Assembly: GCA_017591395.1 (NCBI GenBank) | Contig: WEDG01005252.1 | Coordinates: 1-64,000, forward strand | Direction of reading: 5' to 3' | DNA: 64,000 nt | From: Schistocephalus solidus | Taxonomy: Eukaryota; Platyhelminthes; Cestoda; Diphyllobothriidea; Diphyllobothriidae | Shown: positions 10,741 to 23,138 of the stretch, one piece after another | Layout: each line of letters starts with the position of its first letter | How positions within the stretch are numbered: the stretch's first letter is position 1 | Notes under the pieces: generated by a model | What the model was told of the DNA's origin: nothing | Databases searched by the model: none | Seen by the model: only the letters and a program-made list of their open reading frames with translations | Translations under genes and position numbers: made by a program

Positions 10741-11838
10741 ATCTAATAATAATAATAGTTGTATTTAATACCGGTTTACAGGCATTGTCAGATGAAATAT
10801 TCAGTGGGTAGAGGCTGGCAGTGAAAAAACTCCTGAATATATATCATTATAAGTGTTTTTCCTATTTTCATGTTATTCAGGAGAAAAAACTGCCGCCTGT
10901 AAGGATGATAGCAATTCAGATCAGGGAAGGGCTAACACAATTGCAGTCTGTATGCAGTCTCTCTGTCTTTGCTAGGAACCGGGATTCTGCCTCAGGCAAG
11001 AAAGCATCCGTGTACGGTCGCTCACTGTCTGCCGAAGACGTCAACGGGTGCAGGCTGCAGAGACGGTGCCGTATCCCTCAAGGTAACACCTGGGATCGAG
11101 TTCAGATGCCGCGCACTCCGTCGAACAGGAAAACAGATTCTACCGTGTCGGTGCCCCGAATTCTTGGAAACTGTTCTGAATGCAAAAACTAGTAATGGTA
11201 ATCTTAAACAAAGAATAACTCCGTTGGACTTTTATATTATGGGGAAGTTTATTCCACATGGCCATGGCGTTTACCGAAAAGAACCGTCGATACTTAACTG
11301 TGCGAGCTAATGGAAGAAATAAAAAGACATTGCGATGACTGCTGCGCCGAGGATGGTCAAGCTGCCTCACAGTGATAAGGGGATTAAATGTACGATTATT
11401 CAAAAGCTTAAACAGCAAAAATAGTCCCTTCTGCACTCGGCGAAACCATAAGGGATCAATGTTAACCAGCCCACAGCGTTCTTGATACGACAGATTACGG
11501 TGCTCCAACGATAAAATTATTTTCATGAAGAAGTGTTGGACCGATTCTATTTTCTTCCGTTCGCTAACGCGCAGAAGGCTAAATAGAAACGAGCAGTATT
11601 CCAGGCCAGGTCTAACGTACATTTTATAAAGGCGAAGTCTAATATCAATAGTTTTAAAATTTCGGAGGATAAACCCGGCAGTACTGCGTGCTTTGGAGAC
11701 AATCAGGGCGCAATGCTCTGAAAGATTGAGACCGTTGGAATATGATATGCCCAGGTCCTTAACAACGCCAGGTACATTTGCAGGCGACTCTGACATAGAA
11801 TAGAAACGGAAAAGGCTAATCAATCGAATTCGGTCCAT
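10741..11838 (-). mobile_element. 5'-truncated CR1-like element F with 3' end
   Basis: A 232-codon open stretch (11140-11838, minus) is the C-terminal domain of a CR1/Jockey-type RT: VKDLGISYSNGLNLSEHC, STAGFILRNFKTIDIRLRLY, KMYVRPGLEYCSFLFS, ESVQHFFMKIILSLEHRNLSY, NAMAMWNKLPHNIKVQRSYS. The stop is at 11140-11142. About 400 bases of 3' untranslated sequence follow down to a short (TTA)n run at 10744-10758, a typical microsatellite end for such elements. Everything 5' of the thumb is missing, as expected from incomplete reverse transcription. The open frame is intact over its whole length, so this insertion is younger than D or E. Confidence 0.85.
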
Positions 11839-12349
11839 CGCTACTCCTTAAGTACAAAACATCAAATAGGTGTTTAAATCACCATAAGTTGCTAAAAAGA
11901 CGCGAGTTGCATAGAGGTCCTTAGAGGGTATAAATTAGCACTAATTTGTGTGGATGGTCAGACTGGAATGAGCCCTTTTTATTATCGTGTACACGACACT
12001 CTTGCTGTGTGATACCCTTAGCAGCGAACTGAAGCTGAATTCTCGTGGAGTCAGTGATTAAGTCATGCGGGACACACGTAAAAGTGGTATTCAGCAATCT
12101 GAGCCACTGTGCGTCGGTCCTCGGTCACTTTGCTTTGGTTCAAGTTTAAAACACGGAAGTTGTAGAGGGGAAAAAGGGGCATTGACATATCAAAAGTCTA
12201 TTACATTTTAAACTACTTCACAGTCCGTTCAATAAGATGCTTTGCCGAAGATGGGAATGGTCTTCGTCGTTTTCATTGTAAGAACTACCGCTAGATAAAG
12301 GTTTTACGGCACGGAAATCACTTTTCTTAATGCTATCTTTGTTCTTTTG
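11839..12349. other. No gene recognised
   Basis: Intervening sequence between elements F and E. No open frame of note and no repeat that I recognise. Confidence 0.45.
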
Positions 12350-13490
12350 GCTGACTCAGACAAGCCACTGGCAGTTGAAGGACGGAATTGTATGTTATCT
12401 GTGGTTGTAGTGTTACAGGCGGGACGCTCGATTAGCATATTTAGCTGCAGTCAGTATACTTATCACAGTCATTGGAGAATGCTGGAAGTTTTTATGGTTT
12501 GGGAAACATCTTGCACCAGAGTTTTATATATGCATTCAGGTTACGGCTCCCTTTGTTTCATCAAATCATGTACGATCGCCTTCGGTTTTTACAGTGAACC
12601 AGTTATATTGTTTGTATTCGCAAGTTCAGATAAGTCTTCGGAAACTTAATACGACCCTTTTCTGAATTCAGATGCTTAAAATCAATCTTCTTGGTCGTCC
12701 TGCGTTGCCGATGTTGGAGGGTGTCTTTATGCTTCTTCATCTGCGGCCCCAATTCCGACCTTCCGCATTCGAAACAGGCGTATAAGAAGATACCAGGCAT
12801 CCCTGGAGAAAAAATGTTATATATTCCCGTCGTACCCTGTGCAGAGTGGTAGATGCCTTCTTGTAGCATTTTGAGAGAACCTTCACAACGATAGTAAATA
12901 TGTGAAGTTATTGACAGGCTTAAAAATGCTTTAATGAAGTCAAATAACTGAAGTGCTAATTTATGAGCAACTTGCAGTTCGGATTTTAAAAGCACCTTGT
13001 TTTCGTTTCATTGTAAATGCTACTGACTTCTCAAAGCCCTTGACCTCAGTCAACCTCTTTGTCCTCATTGGTCTGGTACTCTTACTACCTACAGCAAGAA
13101 TAATTTATCGGACGCAGAACACTGAGGGACACCAATTTTTAAATTTTACAACATTCTGAGGGACGAGAAATGCTGTCCATTCCAGCATTCTACGGTGGAT
13201 ATCAAGTGCCCAAATCATATGCGCAATAAGCTGACAGGTTTCATGATCAAATGTCTTTCTGACATCAAATGATACTCTATCAACTGGCTTCGCTTTGTTT
13301 TTTTACGAAAGTAAGGAATACCTGTGAGTAAATAACTCCTCGCCCAAAACCATGTTTGTTAGTGCGCGAGATACTACTCTCTTCATGATAGTCTAGTAGA
13401 TGTCTTTCCACAGGGATCCCAGTATTTTGCTCCATATGCAAGTAAGACTGTTTGGGTGAAAATTGTTTGATGCCAGCCGAAACCAAAGAG
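12350..13490 (-). pseudogene. CR1-like element E, decayed RT
   Basis: On the minus strand the right part (13090-13490) reads RTNKHGFGRGVIYSQ-like (the QHGFRxGRS block), LTFVKKQSEA, then FDVRKTFDHE (motif A) and DIHRRMLEWTAF. The left part (12603-12802) reads QMKKHKDTLQHRQRRTTKK and FKHLNSEKGR, matching the LERVQRRATK / LxYExRL blocks of the thumb. The parts between are scrambled. The CxxC...H...H arrangement at 12700-12790 could be mistaken for a zinc finger, but it coincides with the expected RT thumb. Confidence 0.6.
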
Positions 13491-13610
13491 TAGAAAAATA
13501 AATGTGCAATTCAATTATACCGGGAGTTGGTGTTCTTCGATAGATTTTGAAAATCAAACAAATAATGCCTGACGCAATTCATCAGCCATTTCACAAATTG
13601 CCAGTTCAGG

Positions 13611-13800
13611 TAGGCTGGGCGGGTAACTTAACCCAAGTGTGATTAAACTCAAGGCTCCTGGTAGGGGCCTCGTAGCTCAGTTAGCTAGAGCGTTGGCTGT
13701 ACTAAAGCCTTCCATTGCTGGCGTGGGTTCGTATTCCACCGATGCCATCCAGATTTTCACAGGTGGGTCAAATGAATTATTAAAATCTGCCAAAATCCTC
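13611..13800 (+). repeat. tRNA-derived SINE, family T, copy 1
   Basis: The unit contains a pol III A box (TAGCTCAGTTAGCTAGAGC) and a B box-like GGGTTCGTATTCC at tRNA spacing. It is preceded by a conserved 60-bp leader (GTAACTTAACCC) and ends in CTGCCAAAATCC. It is close to copy 2 at 13911 and to the inverted copy at 54868-54985. The head resembles a tRNA of the GCCTCG...CGAGG acceptor type, but the anticodon arm is too altered to assign an isoacceptor. Confidence 0.85.
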
Positions 13801-13910
13801 TGCTAATTATTATGCCTAGTAGTAATCTGGTGGATTCTAGATTGATTGCTTAGGAAATCCTGCTTAAGCAGTCAGCTTACTGTCTCAGAATTGGTGGATG
13901 TCATACGTTG

Positions 13911-14095
13911 CAGTAGGCTGGCCGGGTAACTTGACCCATGTTTGATAAAAAAATCATGGATCCCGGTGAGGGCCTCGTAGCTCAGTTAGCTAGAGCGTTG
14001 GTTTTACTAAGCCTTCCGTTGCTGGCGTGGGTTCGTATTCGACCGAGGTTTTCACGATTGTGTCAATTGAATTATTCAACTCTGCCAAAATCCAC
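13911..14095 (+). repeat. tRNA-derived SINE, family T, copy 2
   Basis: Same leader, A box, B box (GGGTTCGTATTCG) and CTGCCAAAATCC end as copy 1, starting 300 bases downstream in the same orientation. The acceptor-like ends GCCTCG and CGAGG can pair in this copy. About 110 bases between the two copies do not repeat. Confidence 0.85.
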
Positions 14096-16901
14096 TTTGA
14101 TATTCACAATGGGGTAAAATTAAGGCGGATTCAACTCATTAGCAAGCGAAGCTAATTTGGGGTCACTTTTACAATGGTTCGTTAATTTTCATGCCTTCCC
14201 ATGTGACCCGCACCTCCGCTTTTTCTTCGGAATTTCCAAAACGATTTATTTTCAAACTTGTCCCTCATGGATGGCTATCTGTTCATTTACTTCCGAGAAG
14301 GCAGGTGTTTACTTCTAGTATTTGTAGTAGCCAGCCGAAAGTCCACCAGTTTTCCATTGTTGTAGTGGAGAAAATAACTAGTCTTAAGCCCTGGGACTTC
14401 TTTTCGCATACAAGAACAATTTCTCCTTCAAATTCTTCTATTCCACTTTCCAGGGGAATTATATTTCAAAATATGGGATACCTGAAGAGCGGCACAGTAT
14501 AGTCTAGAGACTCAATTATAGACTGGCCTTGTATGTCAGGTACCCCTTTCAACTCTCGAATAAAAATTAGCTCAAGGAGTTTGAGCTCACGATTTATGCA
14601 GTTGGTTTTCTACAAGTATTGCTTCGGCAGAACAGCTTGTCTGTCAGCAAGTGCAGCAGTTTTGATTAAGGATTTCTGATGGACACCGTGTCGTCCATGC
14701 TTGGCAGCAATACCGGGAAATTAAAAACGTCAATTGTGTGAATATTTTCTCATACAATTCGTGCAATTCGCTAGGGCAATCAAGATATAACGTCTGGTTA
14801 GGTGGACCGCATGTCACAGAAAATTTCAGCGACCAGATACACTTCGTGATAATGACGATGCTTAGTAGTTCCAGTTCGTGAGCTGATAGGTCTAGCTCAG
14901 ACTATCAGTCACGCATCTGAAATCGGAGCTCTTGTGTGGCATGCGTTAGCCAGCGACCTTACTTCACGTCATTCACTGTCCCCATTAGGTTTGGATGGAG
15001 CCTGGATCTAGGAAAAAGGGGGGAATCAGCGAACGAGATCGATCAGTCGGGGTCAAGTGCTTACAGTCCTTACTTTAAACAACCAAATGTGTCTTGAATT
15101 CACTACCGCAAGGAGAAGACAAAAATTACGGTTGTCTTTGCTTATATTTTCTTATCGTTTAGTTTGAAGACTGTGATTAGCTATCATCCCCAGAGCAGGA
15201 AATCATTTGAGTGGCCAATTATTTCGAGGTTGACTTGCTTGTACCATGTTCAAGTTAAAATAAATATTCTTAGGGAAAATGTTTGTGTCGTCTGAAGGAT
15301 ATTGTTCGTGCTTCTTATCATATGCTGTAGAATTGGCCCCGAATCTTTAAATTTAACACTGTACAGAAAATTCAACCCCGACAAGGAATATTTGCTCAAA
15401 ATTCTGGTCGTACAGATATGGGTACTACACTACAACGTGATGAGTCGTGAACTGAAAGGGTATCAACGAACCAACAGAATAGATAGGTCCTACGTAGGAC
15501 TCAGGGTCCGACTGTAATGACTGATTTTTGTGATCCTTTGTGTGATGCCAACTTTTCATATCAAATGGAACCACCCTCCTTGAAACCTACACTATGCTTA
15601 TCCTCAAAATATTGTTATTCGAAGGGTGATGGGATGTCCTTCACAGTTCTAATTGTCCTCAACAAGTTTGCGCAATGTTTCCTTAATTTTGGGTTGTAAA
15701 GTTGACATTCTAACGATGATACTATATACTTATAGATTAAAGTTATTAGGGTTTGAAGGCAAGTTCATACGCGATTTGGCTTTCTGTGATGACATGGGTG
15801 ACTTTAGTACACGGTTTTTTTTCCACTTTGGGTTTACGAATATTCATTTTGCGGTCAGAAATCACATCGAGAAAAGAGCAACCCCCGTCTTTGACCTTAA
15901 CCTCAGATTAACATTAGCTTAAATTGCTCTGCTGCGCGAAAAATGAGTTCTGAGCCTTAAGGGAGGAACGTTTATTGTTAGACTTGGAATATACACATAG
16001 GTTTAGGTTTAGGAGATAGCTATAATAAACGCTGCCAACTGCAAGCATATAATCAGGCCTGGCAATCACTAGAGTCGGATTTAACGATATACCCTCATGC
16101 TTTCCACCAATGTGACTGGCCACCATGGGTTAGCGTTTGATTAGTCTAGAGTATTAAACCAGTTTCATCGGTTTTCAGTTTTTCTACCCGCTTACAGCTT
16201 AAGATTTCCGATATTTAAGATCACGCGCAAAATTAGGGCTAAGCATCATCAGTCGGAACAGCAAAAAAGTGAAACAACGGGTTGAATGATCAACTCTGGG
16301 TACCATATAATAAACGAAATGTCTGTGATAGTGTACTTTTATGAAAGACTGTAGAGGAAGCCGTCCGAAACGTCAGATAAAATAAGTAAATATGATCCAG
16401 TGATCTCTTATTAAATTCCCAGACGTTCATTCCGGAACCCTGTTTAAGGTGGATTTTGACCCCATTTGCGGATTGCCTGAACCCGCGATCTCTCTATTCA
16501 CATTTCTAGTAGTTTAGACCTGTTTTATAGCTATAAATCGAGTGGGACTCTCCATATATAGTTTATTCTTATAATTTACGCGTTTAACCGACAGTTTTCA
16601 TGAGGTTTTTGATGTTTTCGTTTTTTATATGTTGCCGCTTCCTTTTAACACCGGGCCACCGCACACTGTCAAATAAATCAAAGAGTTAGGCTAGACGGAT
16701 ATTGCTGAAGTTTTGCGTTGCTTTTGGGTGTGCGGAAATACTCAATTGGATTACATGCACTAAAATATAAGAATTAAATGTTTGTGTAACGCTCCGCACG
16801 GCGGAACACCGTATTTCCACTAATAATATTTCCAGCAAACTTCGTAAAGTGCACTTGGAATAAAATGGACATATTAGAAGTATATAGTGTTTTGCCTACA
16901 G
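14096..16901. other. No gene recognised
   Basis: Mostly AT-rich, with short open frames on both strands that show no domain or splice structure I can defend. If the host gene proposed below has further 5' exons they could lie here, but I could not place one. Confidence 0.4.
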
Positions 16902-16990
16902 CACGAAGGAATTATGCGGCAGCAGGCGCTGGACGGAGTGCAAGAGTAGCTTTCGGACGGGTGTTTCTTGATCGGAAACAAAGTCTTTTT
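16902..16990 (+). CDS. Candidate exon 1 of the unrecognised host gene (internal)
   Basis: Acceptor TTTTGCCTACAG precedes it and donor GTAAGG follows. It has two leading bases and 29 codons (RRNYAAAGAGRSARVAFGRV ...) and ends in phase 0, as the next exon requires. It is short and low in complexity at its start, so the call rests on splice signals and phase only. Confidence 0.4.
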
Positions 16991-19900
16991 GTAAGGTTGT
17001 TGCAGACGCTTTGACGTCGACCGTTAACTTGACCTCCTCTGATTGAGTTCAGGCAAACCTCGATCGGCCTAGGAGATCGGTCACTCACAAACAACAAGGT
17101 TTCAAGAAAATAAGTAAACTAGCGGAGAAACTCAACCTAGTAGACTAGATAACAAAAAACCGTACCAAGGTTAAAGGTGGAGAGGTGAAGAAAATAAAGC
17201 TGCTAAAATCGAAAACGTGGATGCACCAGCAACATGAACTGTGGGGACGACAGGCAATATCCCAAAACGGAAACGAGACGAGTAGGGACCAAATGCTTTA
17301 GGTGCCCGCAGTGAAATACTTTTCGCACGATTGCCAGCGTGGTTGCGTATCAACTGATGAATGCGACTACCAAGTTACATGGTATCGGTCAAGTGAGCTC
17401 CGAAGTAACAGCTGATTAGTCGTCTCGGCACAATACAGAATGCAAGAGCCAAAAATGACGAGAGGGGTACCGCTGTTATCGCTAAATATCGGCAGTCGAC
17501 GGATCCTCCACGCATGCACACGATTTCTTTCTGCAAGTGGTTTTTAGTATATTATTAATACGGGGTTGTTGTAGGTATCAATACGGGTGGTCCCCGGATC
17601 TACAAAGTCGGAACACTGCGGGTTTCTGAACCAGGCGAAAAATACCAATATATAACTTGCTCCTTTTATTATTCGCTAGGAGGAATATCTAAATGATTTC
17701 TGATATTTTAAATAAATATTAAATTAGCTGAGATGCAGAACGTACGGCAAGGTCCATTCTGCAGTTTTGATAAATTTGTGCAACAGACCCCGTTAACTAG
17801 AACTTCATCCTATTACCGCAGTTGGTGAACATATATGTGGAGAGTTAAAAGCCGTTGGAGCCGCTAATCAAAATTAGGGCCTATATAGTCGTCAACGACG
17901 CCCACACTCGGTGAAAGGTAAGAAGATGTCAGGTACAACTGATATTGAAGTGAAAATCGCTTCGGAACTCTATTACGTCAGATCTACCGGGAGCCTTCCG
18001 CGTCACTTGTAGTATGATGACAAATGTTAGGCTGAACTGTTTGGACAAATCTGGAAAAATAGACTAGGGATATAAGTAAATCAGAAAGGCTATGAGAATA
18101 GCCCGCCAAAATATATCGACTCACTGGTAGGGTTTCCAGTAAATTTTCCCCAAACGTGGACTAATTTGTGCAGGCTATTGAACAAGGTAGCCCATCGTAT
18201 GACCTATATGTTTGCACCAATATAGTGTACATGCAATCTACAAGGAGAACGGGCTAACGAACACACAACAATTTTCCTCTGACTTAGCTTTATGTGTAAA
18301 AAAGTTATCTACCATAATGCTTTCTGTAATTTCTAGACTTTATCGCTGCTAACTTCACAGAAATAACGAATATATGGCTTGTTTAAATCATGTAGGCACT
18401 TCAAAGAAATGGTTCATCTTCTTAGTCGGGTGAACGTGCATTGACCCTAGGCGTCTTGATTAAGCGGAATCCAGTAAAAAGGTCATGTCTTGAAAGACAT
18501 GGGAAAAGTATAGACTCAGTTCAACATAATAAACATATGTAAAATTAAGATTTTCCAGAAACAAAAATATTAAAATGCCTTTAGGCGATCCTAAATGCAG
18601 AACAATGCATCAACCGTGGACTTGGCGACCCTATGGCAGATCCTCATTTTTATACGGAAGCAAAGAAGAAAGAAAATTACGAAAGTATGAAATTGGATGG
18701 GAGATTTTTAGAAATTAAACAACCATTGTCCATGAGTCGTAAAGAGCGTCCAGGCTGAAAACAGATCAGGAATGCAGTCACAGAGACTCCCTGGGCAATA
18801 TCGATCGCCCTTGCCAATTAAAAGCAGATGAGCGTGTAAAACCTGCCAGGCGGCTGCGACGCGGAGGGAAGAGGGCAGACAACAAAAATGTCTGACACTG
18901 GAAATCCACAGTCCACGAGCAAGATGGTCTCAAGTTTGATTTCGGTAGGCTCATTACAAAAAATAACTTTCCAGTGTATACATTTGGAAAAACTCAGTCT
19001 TTCCTTAATTTAACCTAGGTAGGCGTCACCTCAGCCAGTGAGATGTTGCCTACGAAGGCTGAATGTCCATTAAACAGTTATCTTTGATTATATACATTTG
19101 CATACTTGTGCATTTAAGTAGAATAGTTAGGTTTCCTTCGGGATGGTTGTAACTTTCAACGTTGAAATAACATGCTCGTTCTAACCGCGCTATCTTTTAC
19201 ACGTAAATGAGTGCGTAAAATATGATGTCATCACGCTGAGTGAACGAGTTTTTGTTCCACAACGAAAACCCTTAAACAATTTCGTAGTTCTTATTTAGTA
19301 AAGGTATGATGTGCCATTTATAAATTTGACTGATCGCTGTTCAAGTAATATAAATTGGAAACATGTTTGCTCGTTAATTAAAAAGATTTTTTAAGGAGTG
19401 AGTGCCCAAAGCTACCTGAAAATTCAAGTATAATATTTTAGGGGTAGTCAGACCATAGTGTCTTATTTTGCTAGTAATGTACAAGTAAAAAAAGAACTGG
19501 TAAAAAGGTGCATCGATTAAAAACATCAAATCAGTTCATAAGAGAAGCAGAAGGGTCATGTTCTGTATGAGCAAAGGTCATTTTTAAAAGTTATATCTGC
19601 TAAAACATTGCAAACCAGTTTAAAAATGTTGGTCGCTTCCTCTAAAACCACAACTTACTAGGTTCTTCAACTGTGAAGGAAATTGGTTGAATACAATCGC
19701 AAGTTTAAAAATGGCGGTATTCCCTTACGCCTAGGCAACCATAGAGACAGAAAGCATAACGGTCTCTGACCTATCTAATGTGTTCATATCTTTTCCGTGT
19801 TGGGGGTGTAAAATTGCTAAATGTTATTGGACTAGTGTACATTTTTTTATCCTTAAATTGAGGCCGTAAACTTCGGGGAGTTTTCTTTGGAAACCAGCCC

Positions 19901-21091
19901 CAATATTCTCGTTGCTTGTTACTATTAAATTAAAGGCAACCTTTGAATAGGAGAAATTGGAGTAAAGTCCAAATTATGTTGTTAGATTTCCCGCAGCACA
20001 ACTGCACTTAAATGTGTGGCAGCAATAATGCCTCGGAGGATGATAAGCGAACGTCAGTTCCACGGGCACATAGGAATTCCTGCATCACTGTTCACCATCT
20101 CTTCTAGCATCTATCCGAAATATTTTGTTGATAGTACTATATTGATAGAGGAGTCGAGAAAAGTATGGTTTGAATCACAATCTCTGGGTAACAATACAAA
20201 GCGTGGGAATGACAAAGCAGCATTTTAAGCCATGTCAGAGTGCCCAAAACCTTCAACAAAGGCCATTGGGCACAGCTCATTCTTGAGGGCATAAATTGCA
20301 ATGTAAAGGACATGACATTAAATTGATCCAAGATCCTTTGAAAAGCCTGAATGGACCCCGAGGATCGAGGTTAACGTAGTTTACTTATTAGTAGTATAAC
20401 CGATTGCTTAAAAAACCAGCGCTTCCGGGTATTTCAAGTTTTTCATTTCCTGTAGCGTGTATTAATCAGTGTGAAGCTTTTTTCTTGGGCCATCCCTGTG
20501 CGCCATGGACCGGAGTACTTGATCACCTGCAGTTAAGTTCATATTTGAACAGAACCCTATCTCGGAATCAAGAGTGACAAAATTTTTGAGAAAGAATCCA
20601 TCTGAAACCTCCGGTCCCTTTGGGTCGACAATTAGGCTAATTTTAAGCTCGTTGTAACTGCGTGTTTGCTAAGCTAATCACTGAACCCTTGCATTTGGGT
20701 AGCATCTAGAGCTTAATTAATCTGATTTTATTTTTGTCACTTTTTGATGTAAAACTTTACAGTGATTGCCATATCTGCGAAAACGTTGCTAGACCGAGGC
20801 CCTTAAATCGTTCTATCATAGCAATAGGGGTGCCTGTTACGCTCCAGAACGGGATTGTTGGCTTTTGTTGCTGATTTAAATATTGGCCTGCAATAGTATT
20901 ATTGTTTTGTAAGCGGTTACTACTGCTACTATTATTGCAATTGATAAGAGCACAACTATTAATAGCACTATCTTATTCCATTCTATAAAAGCATGGATAT
21001 TGCTGCTACCACCAAGTCAACTGCTGTTAATACTACCAACTTTTCCAATCCACTGCCGTCGTATATATGTTTACGTTTTTTGACTTCGCAG
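16991..21091 (+). other. Putative intron; nothing else recognised
   Basis: About 4.1 kb without any motif-bearing open frame, SINE or transposon signature that I can see. Single short open frames on either strand look random. Confidence 0.4.
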
Positions 21092-21233
21092 AATTCGTCA
21101 AACGCAGATCTTGGAAATCCGGTGGAAAAGGTGCTTGAGCAGATTTCCGATATGATGAAGCGAATTATCACCAAAAATGACAACTTTATTCGTCTTTCTG
21201 AGCCTCGGAAACCAGAAAGGGCGATCAAACGAG
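21092..21233 (+). CDS. Candidate exon 2 of the unrecognised host gene
   Basis: A pyrimidine-rich tract and TTGACTTCGCAG precede it and GTAAAA follows. Only one frame is open: 47 codons beginning NSSNADLGNPVEKVLEQISD and ending RKPERAIKR plus one base. The same frame stays open upstream to an ATG at 20993. An alternative is therefore a first exon starting there (a TATAAAA lies only a few bases before that ATG, too close for a promoter). The acceptor reading fits the phase of the preceding candidate exon. Confidence 0.55.
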
Positions 21234-22134
21234 GTAAAAAACGTTACTTTACGTAGTAAATACTGATAGAATTGTTGGTAAATCTTACAGTTTGAGAACC
21301 CAAAACCGTGTCAGGAATCCCTTCAGTGCGTCTTAAGACGTCAATGATGGGGCAAAGAAAAAAATTTAAAAAATTAATTATTTGTTCTTTCGACGCAGGC
21401 GTGTTTTCCCTAGCTGTGTGAATTTTTTAGCAGACAGAGAAATTCCCTTCAAAACCATAGCTATTTACGGTTCGAAATTTGCAAATTTTTGATCTACCCT
21501 GTGCCAAGTAACATTTCTCATTGCGCCTGTCCAGATCGTTCACCTCATGCATCACAAGATTAAATATAAGGGTATCATAGTAGTTAACAAAAATCAGTCA
21601 CAGGAAAGATGCGTAAAAATGCTTGCTATCTGTAGCTGCAGATTCTGTGCCATGTTAAACCTAAAAAGGGTCTAAAAATCTTTACAAACACCTAAACCAA
21701 TGTATATCTATATATAACTAGGAAAGTTAGCAATATTTTCCTCTTGGAAAAAAGATCCGGGGACGGCTTATCAAACCTGCTTGAAGTACCGATTCTCCAT
21801 TTGTACTTTATTGCCAGCATAATGATGATATGGAGAATAAATTGTCCAAAATCTCGCTTCAGTAACTGGAGGACATCCTAAAGACGGTGCACGTGTGCGA
21901 GAGTCGGCTTGCCACTCGGCCAACTTCCGTAGTCCTGTTTTATGATCATATTGCCAAATTTAGGTTACCTTTGATTAGATATTCGTCTTGAGACCACTAT
22001 CTATTATGATGGAATTGCGCTTTCTAATCGGATTAGGGGATATTCTCCTCCTGATGGGCTTTCGGGTTCAAACTCGAGACCTCGCAGGAAGTCAAGCAGA
22101 GACCACAAGTAGATGCCGAAAGGAGAGTATCGAG
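21234..22134 (+). other. Putative intron, 5' part; nothing else recognised
   Basis: AT-rich intron-like sequence without recognisable repeats until the SINE at 22135. Confidence 0.4.
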
Positions 22135-22430
22135 AAATGCAGTAGCGGAGCGTTAGATTAACTAACGTTCGATGACTCAAAAACATGGGTTCGAAGCTGA
22201 AATTCTGCAAAATCGGTTGTTGGATAAGGGTGGCTGACGATGACTTATAAGTCAGAAATGGTCATCCAAGTCTCCCTCGTCTTTGGTGGTATGTATCATG
22301 GGAAAAAACCTTTAATCGATCCGATTGCAGTGCATGCTCATCCAGTTGCGCCCTAGAGCTCCATATGGAGCCCTCATAAGCAGTCACATATCAACCGGCG
22401 TTAATGCCAAAGAAAAGCTGACATAGAAAA
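22135..22430 (+). repeat. tRNA-derived SINE, family S, old copy
   Basis: A diverged copy of the 303-bp family: a tRNA-like part (GGAGCGTTAG ... GGGTTCGAAGC, 22140-22200), then CTGACGA at about 22236-22242, a stem TGACT/AGTCA and AGAAATGG. The tail follows (TCTCCCTCGTCTTTG and TTGCGCCCTAGAGCTC). Its stem II differs from that of younger copies at both sides of the helix, keeping base pairing (see findings). Confidence 0.7.
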
Positions 22431-22486
22431 GGGAGACTGCAATAGTAAATTCTGGTATATTAGTCAAGGTCTCGCGGCCAGGTGGA

Positions 22487-22560
22487 TATATATATATATA
22501 TATATTGATAAGCTGGAACCCACAAAGACAAGGGAGACCGGAATGGCCATTTCTAGCTTA
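22487..22560 (-). repeat. (TA)n tract and inverted SINE S fragment
   Basis: A (TA)n run at 22487-22505 is followed by an inverted tail fragment of family S (ACAAAGACAAGGGAGACC, then CATTTCTAGCTTATCAG). The fragment lies head to head with the full plus-strand copy that begins at 22565. Confidence 0.65.
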
Positions 22561-22564
22561 TCAG

Positions 22565-22905
22565 CCTTAAGCAGATCGGTGAGCCCCACACTATCATCAT
22601 ATTCCCGATCACAACCGACAAAAACAACGAGCCAGTGGCTCAATGGTAGAGCGTTCGACTCAAATACCAAAGGTCGCGGGTTCGAATCCCAGGTGTGCCA
22701 CACTTGGGATTGGGTATGACTGGCTGATGACGGCTAATAAGCCAGAAATGGCCATTCCGGCCTCCCTTGTCTTTGTCGGTTCCACCTTATCAACATATGC
22801 TACACGTCGCTATGCGACCGCCTGCGAGGGCTCTAGTCTGAGCTCCAGGGCACAACGGAACATATATGTTCCTTAAGCAGATCGGTGACCCCCACACTCT
22901 CATAT
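22565..22905 (+). repeat. tRNA-derived SINE, family S, full unit plus start of a second
   Basis: The unit runs from CCTTAAGCAGATCGG (22565) to the next identical CCTTAAGCAGATCGG (22871), 306 bases. It contains an A box (TGGCTCAATGGTAGAGC, about 22637), a B box (GGGTTCGAATCCC, about 22678-22690), the hammerhead-like core at 22718-22771 and a tail. The second unit is cut by a (TA)n run after about 35 bases. The tRNA-like head has canonical spacing for pol III promotion. Confidence 0.85.
22718..22771 (+). ncRNA. Hammerhead-ribozyme-like motif in SINE S
   Basis: Core: CTGATGA at 22724-22730, a 14-base arm with GGCT/AGCC pairing around an AATA loop, and GAAA at 22745-22748. Flanking GAC-T-GG and CC-TT-GTC can form stem I with a small internal loop. 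GGCC/GGCC around ATTCC can form stem III with one bulged base. The pair closing stem II is C with A, which is not canonical, so full activity is uncertain. Confidence 0.5.
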
Positions 22906-23138
22906 ATATATATATCTTCTTCTCATTTATTTCCGGGAACGCGCATCTTCGCTTCTATTAGCAATATATATATATATATATATACAAACCAAACAAGTGC
23001 GTAACACTCACTAATGTGGTAAGGATCTCACTCGATCCCATTTGTCCACCCGCCAGTTACCTACCGGCGATAAACGAACGTTGTGTCATAGGATACATAC
23101 CATATATATAGCACAAATATGTTGCTAAGAGTGCAACA

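Noticed and set aside
12603..12802. Apparent terminal exon on the minus strand with a good acceptor (TTTTTTCTCCAG) and a matrin-type zinc-finger-like CxxC...H...H pattern.
   Set aside because: The residues line up with the thumb of a CR1-like RT (KDTLQHRQRRTTKK, FKHLNSEKGR), and an RT palm fragment lies just upstream on the same strand at 13090-13490, so it is part of element E.
22637..22701. Possible functional tRNA genes at the A/B-box pairs of SINE families S and T.
   Set aside because: The anticodon arms do not fold as in a tRNA, acceptor ends are imperfect, and every instance sits in the same repeat context.
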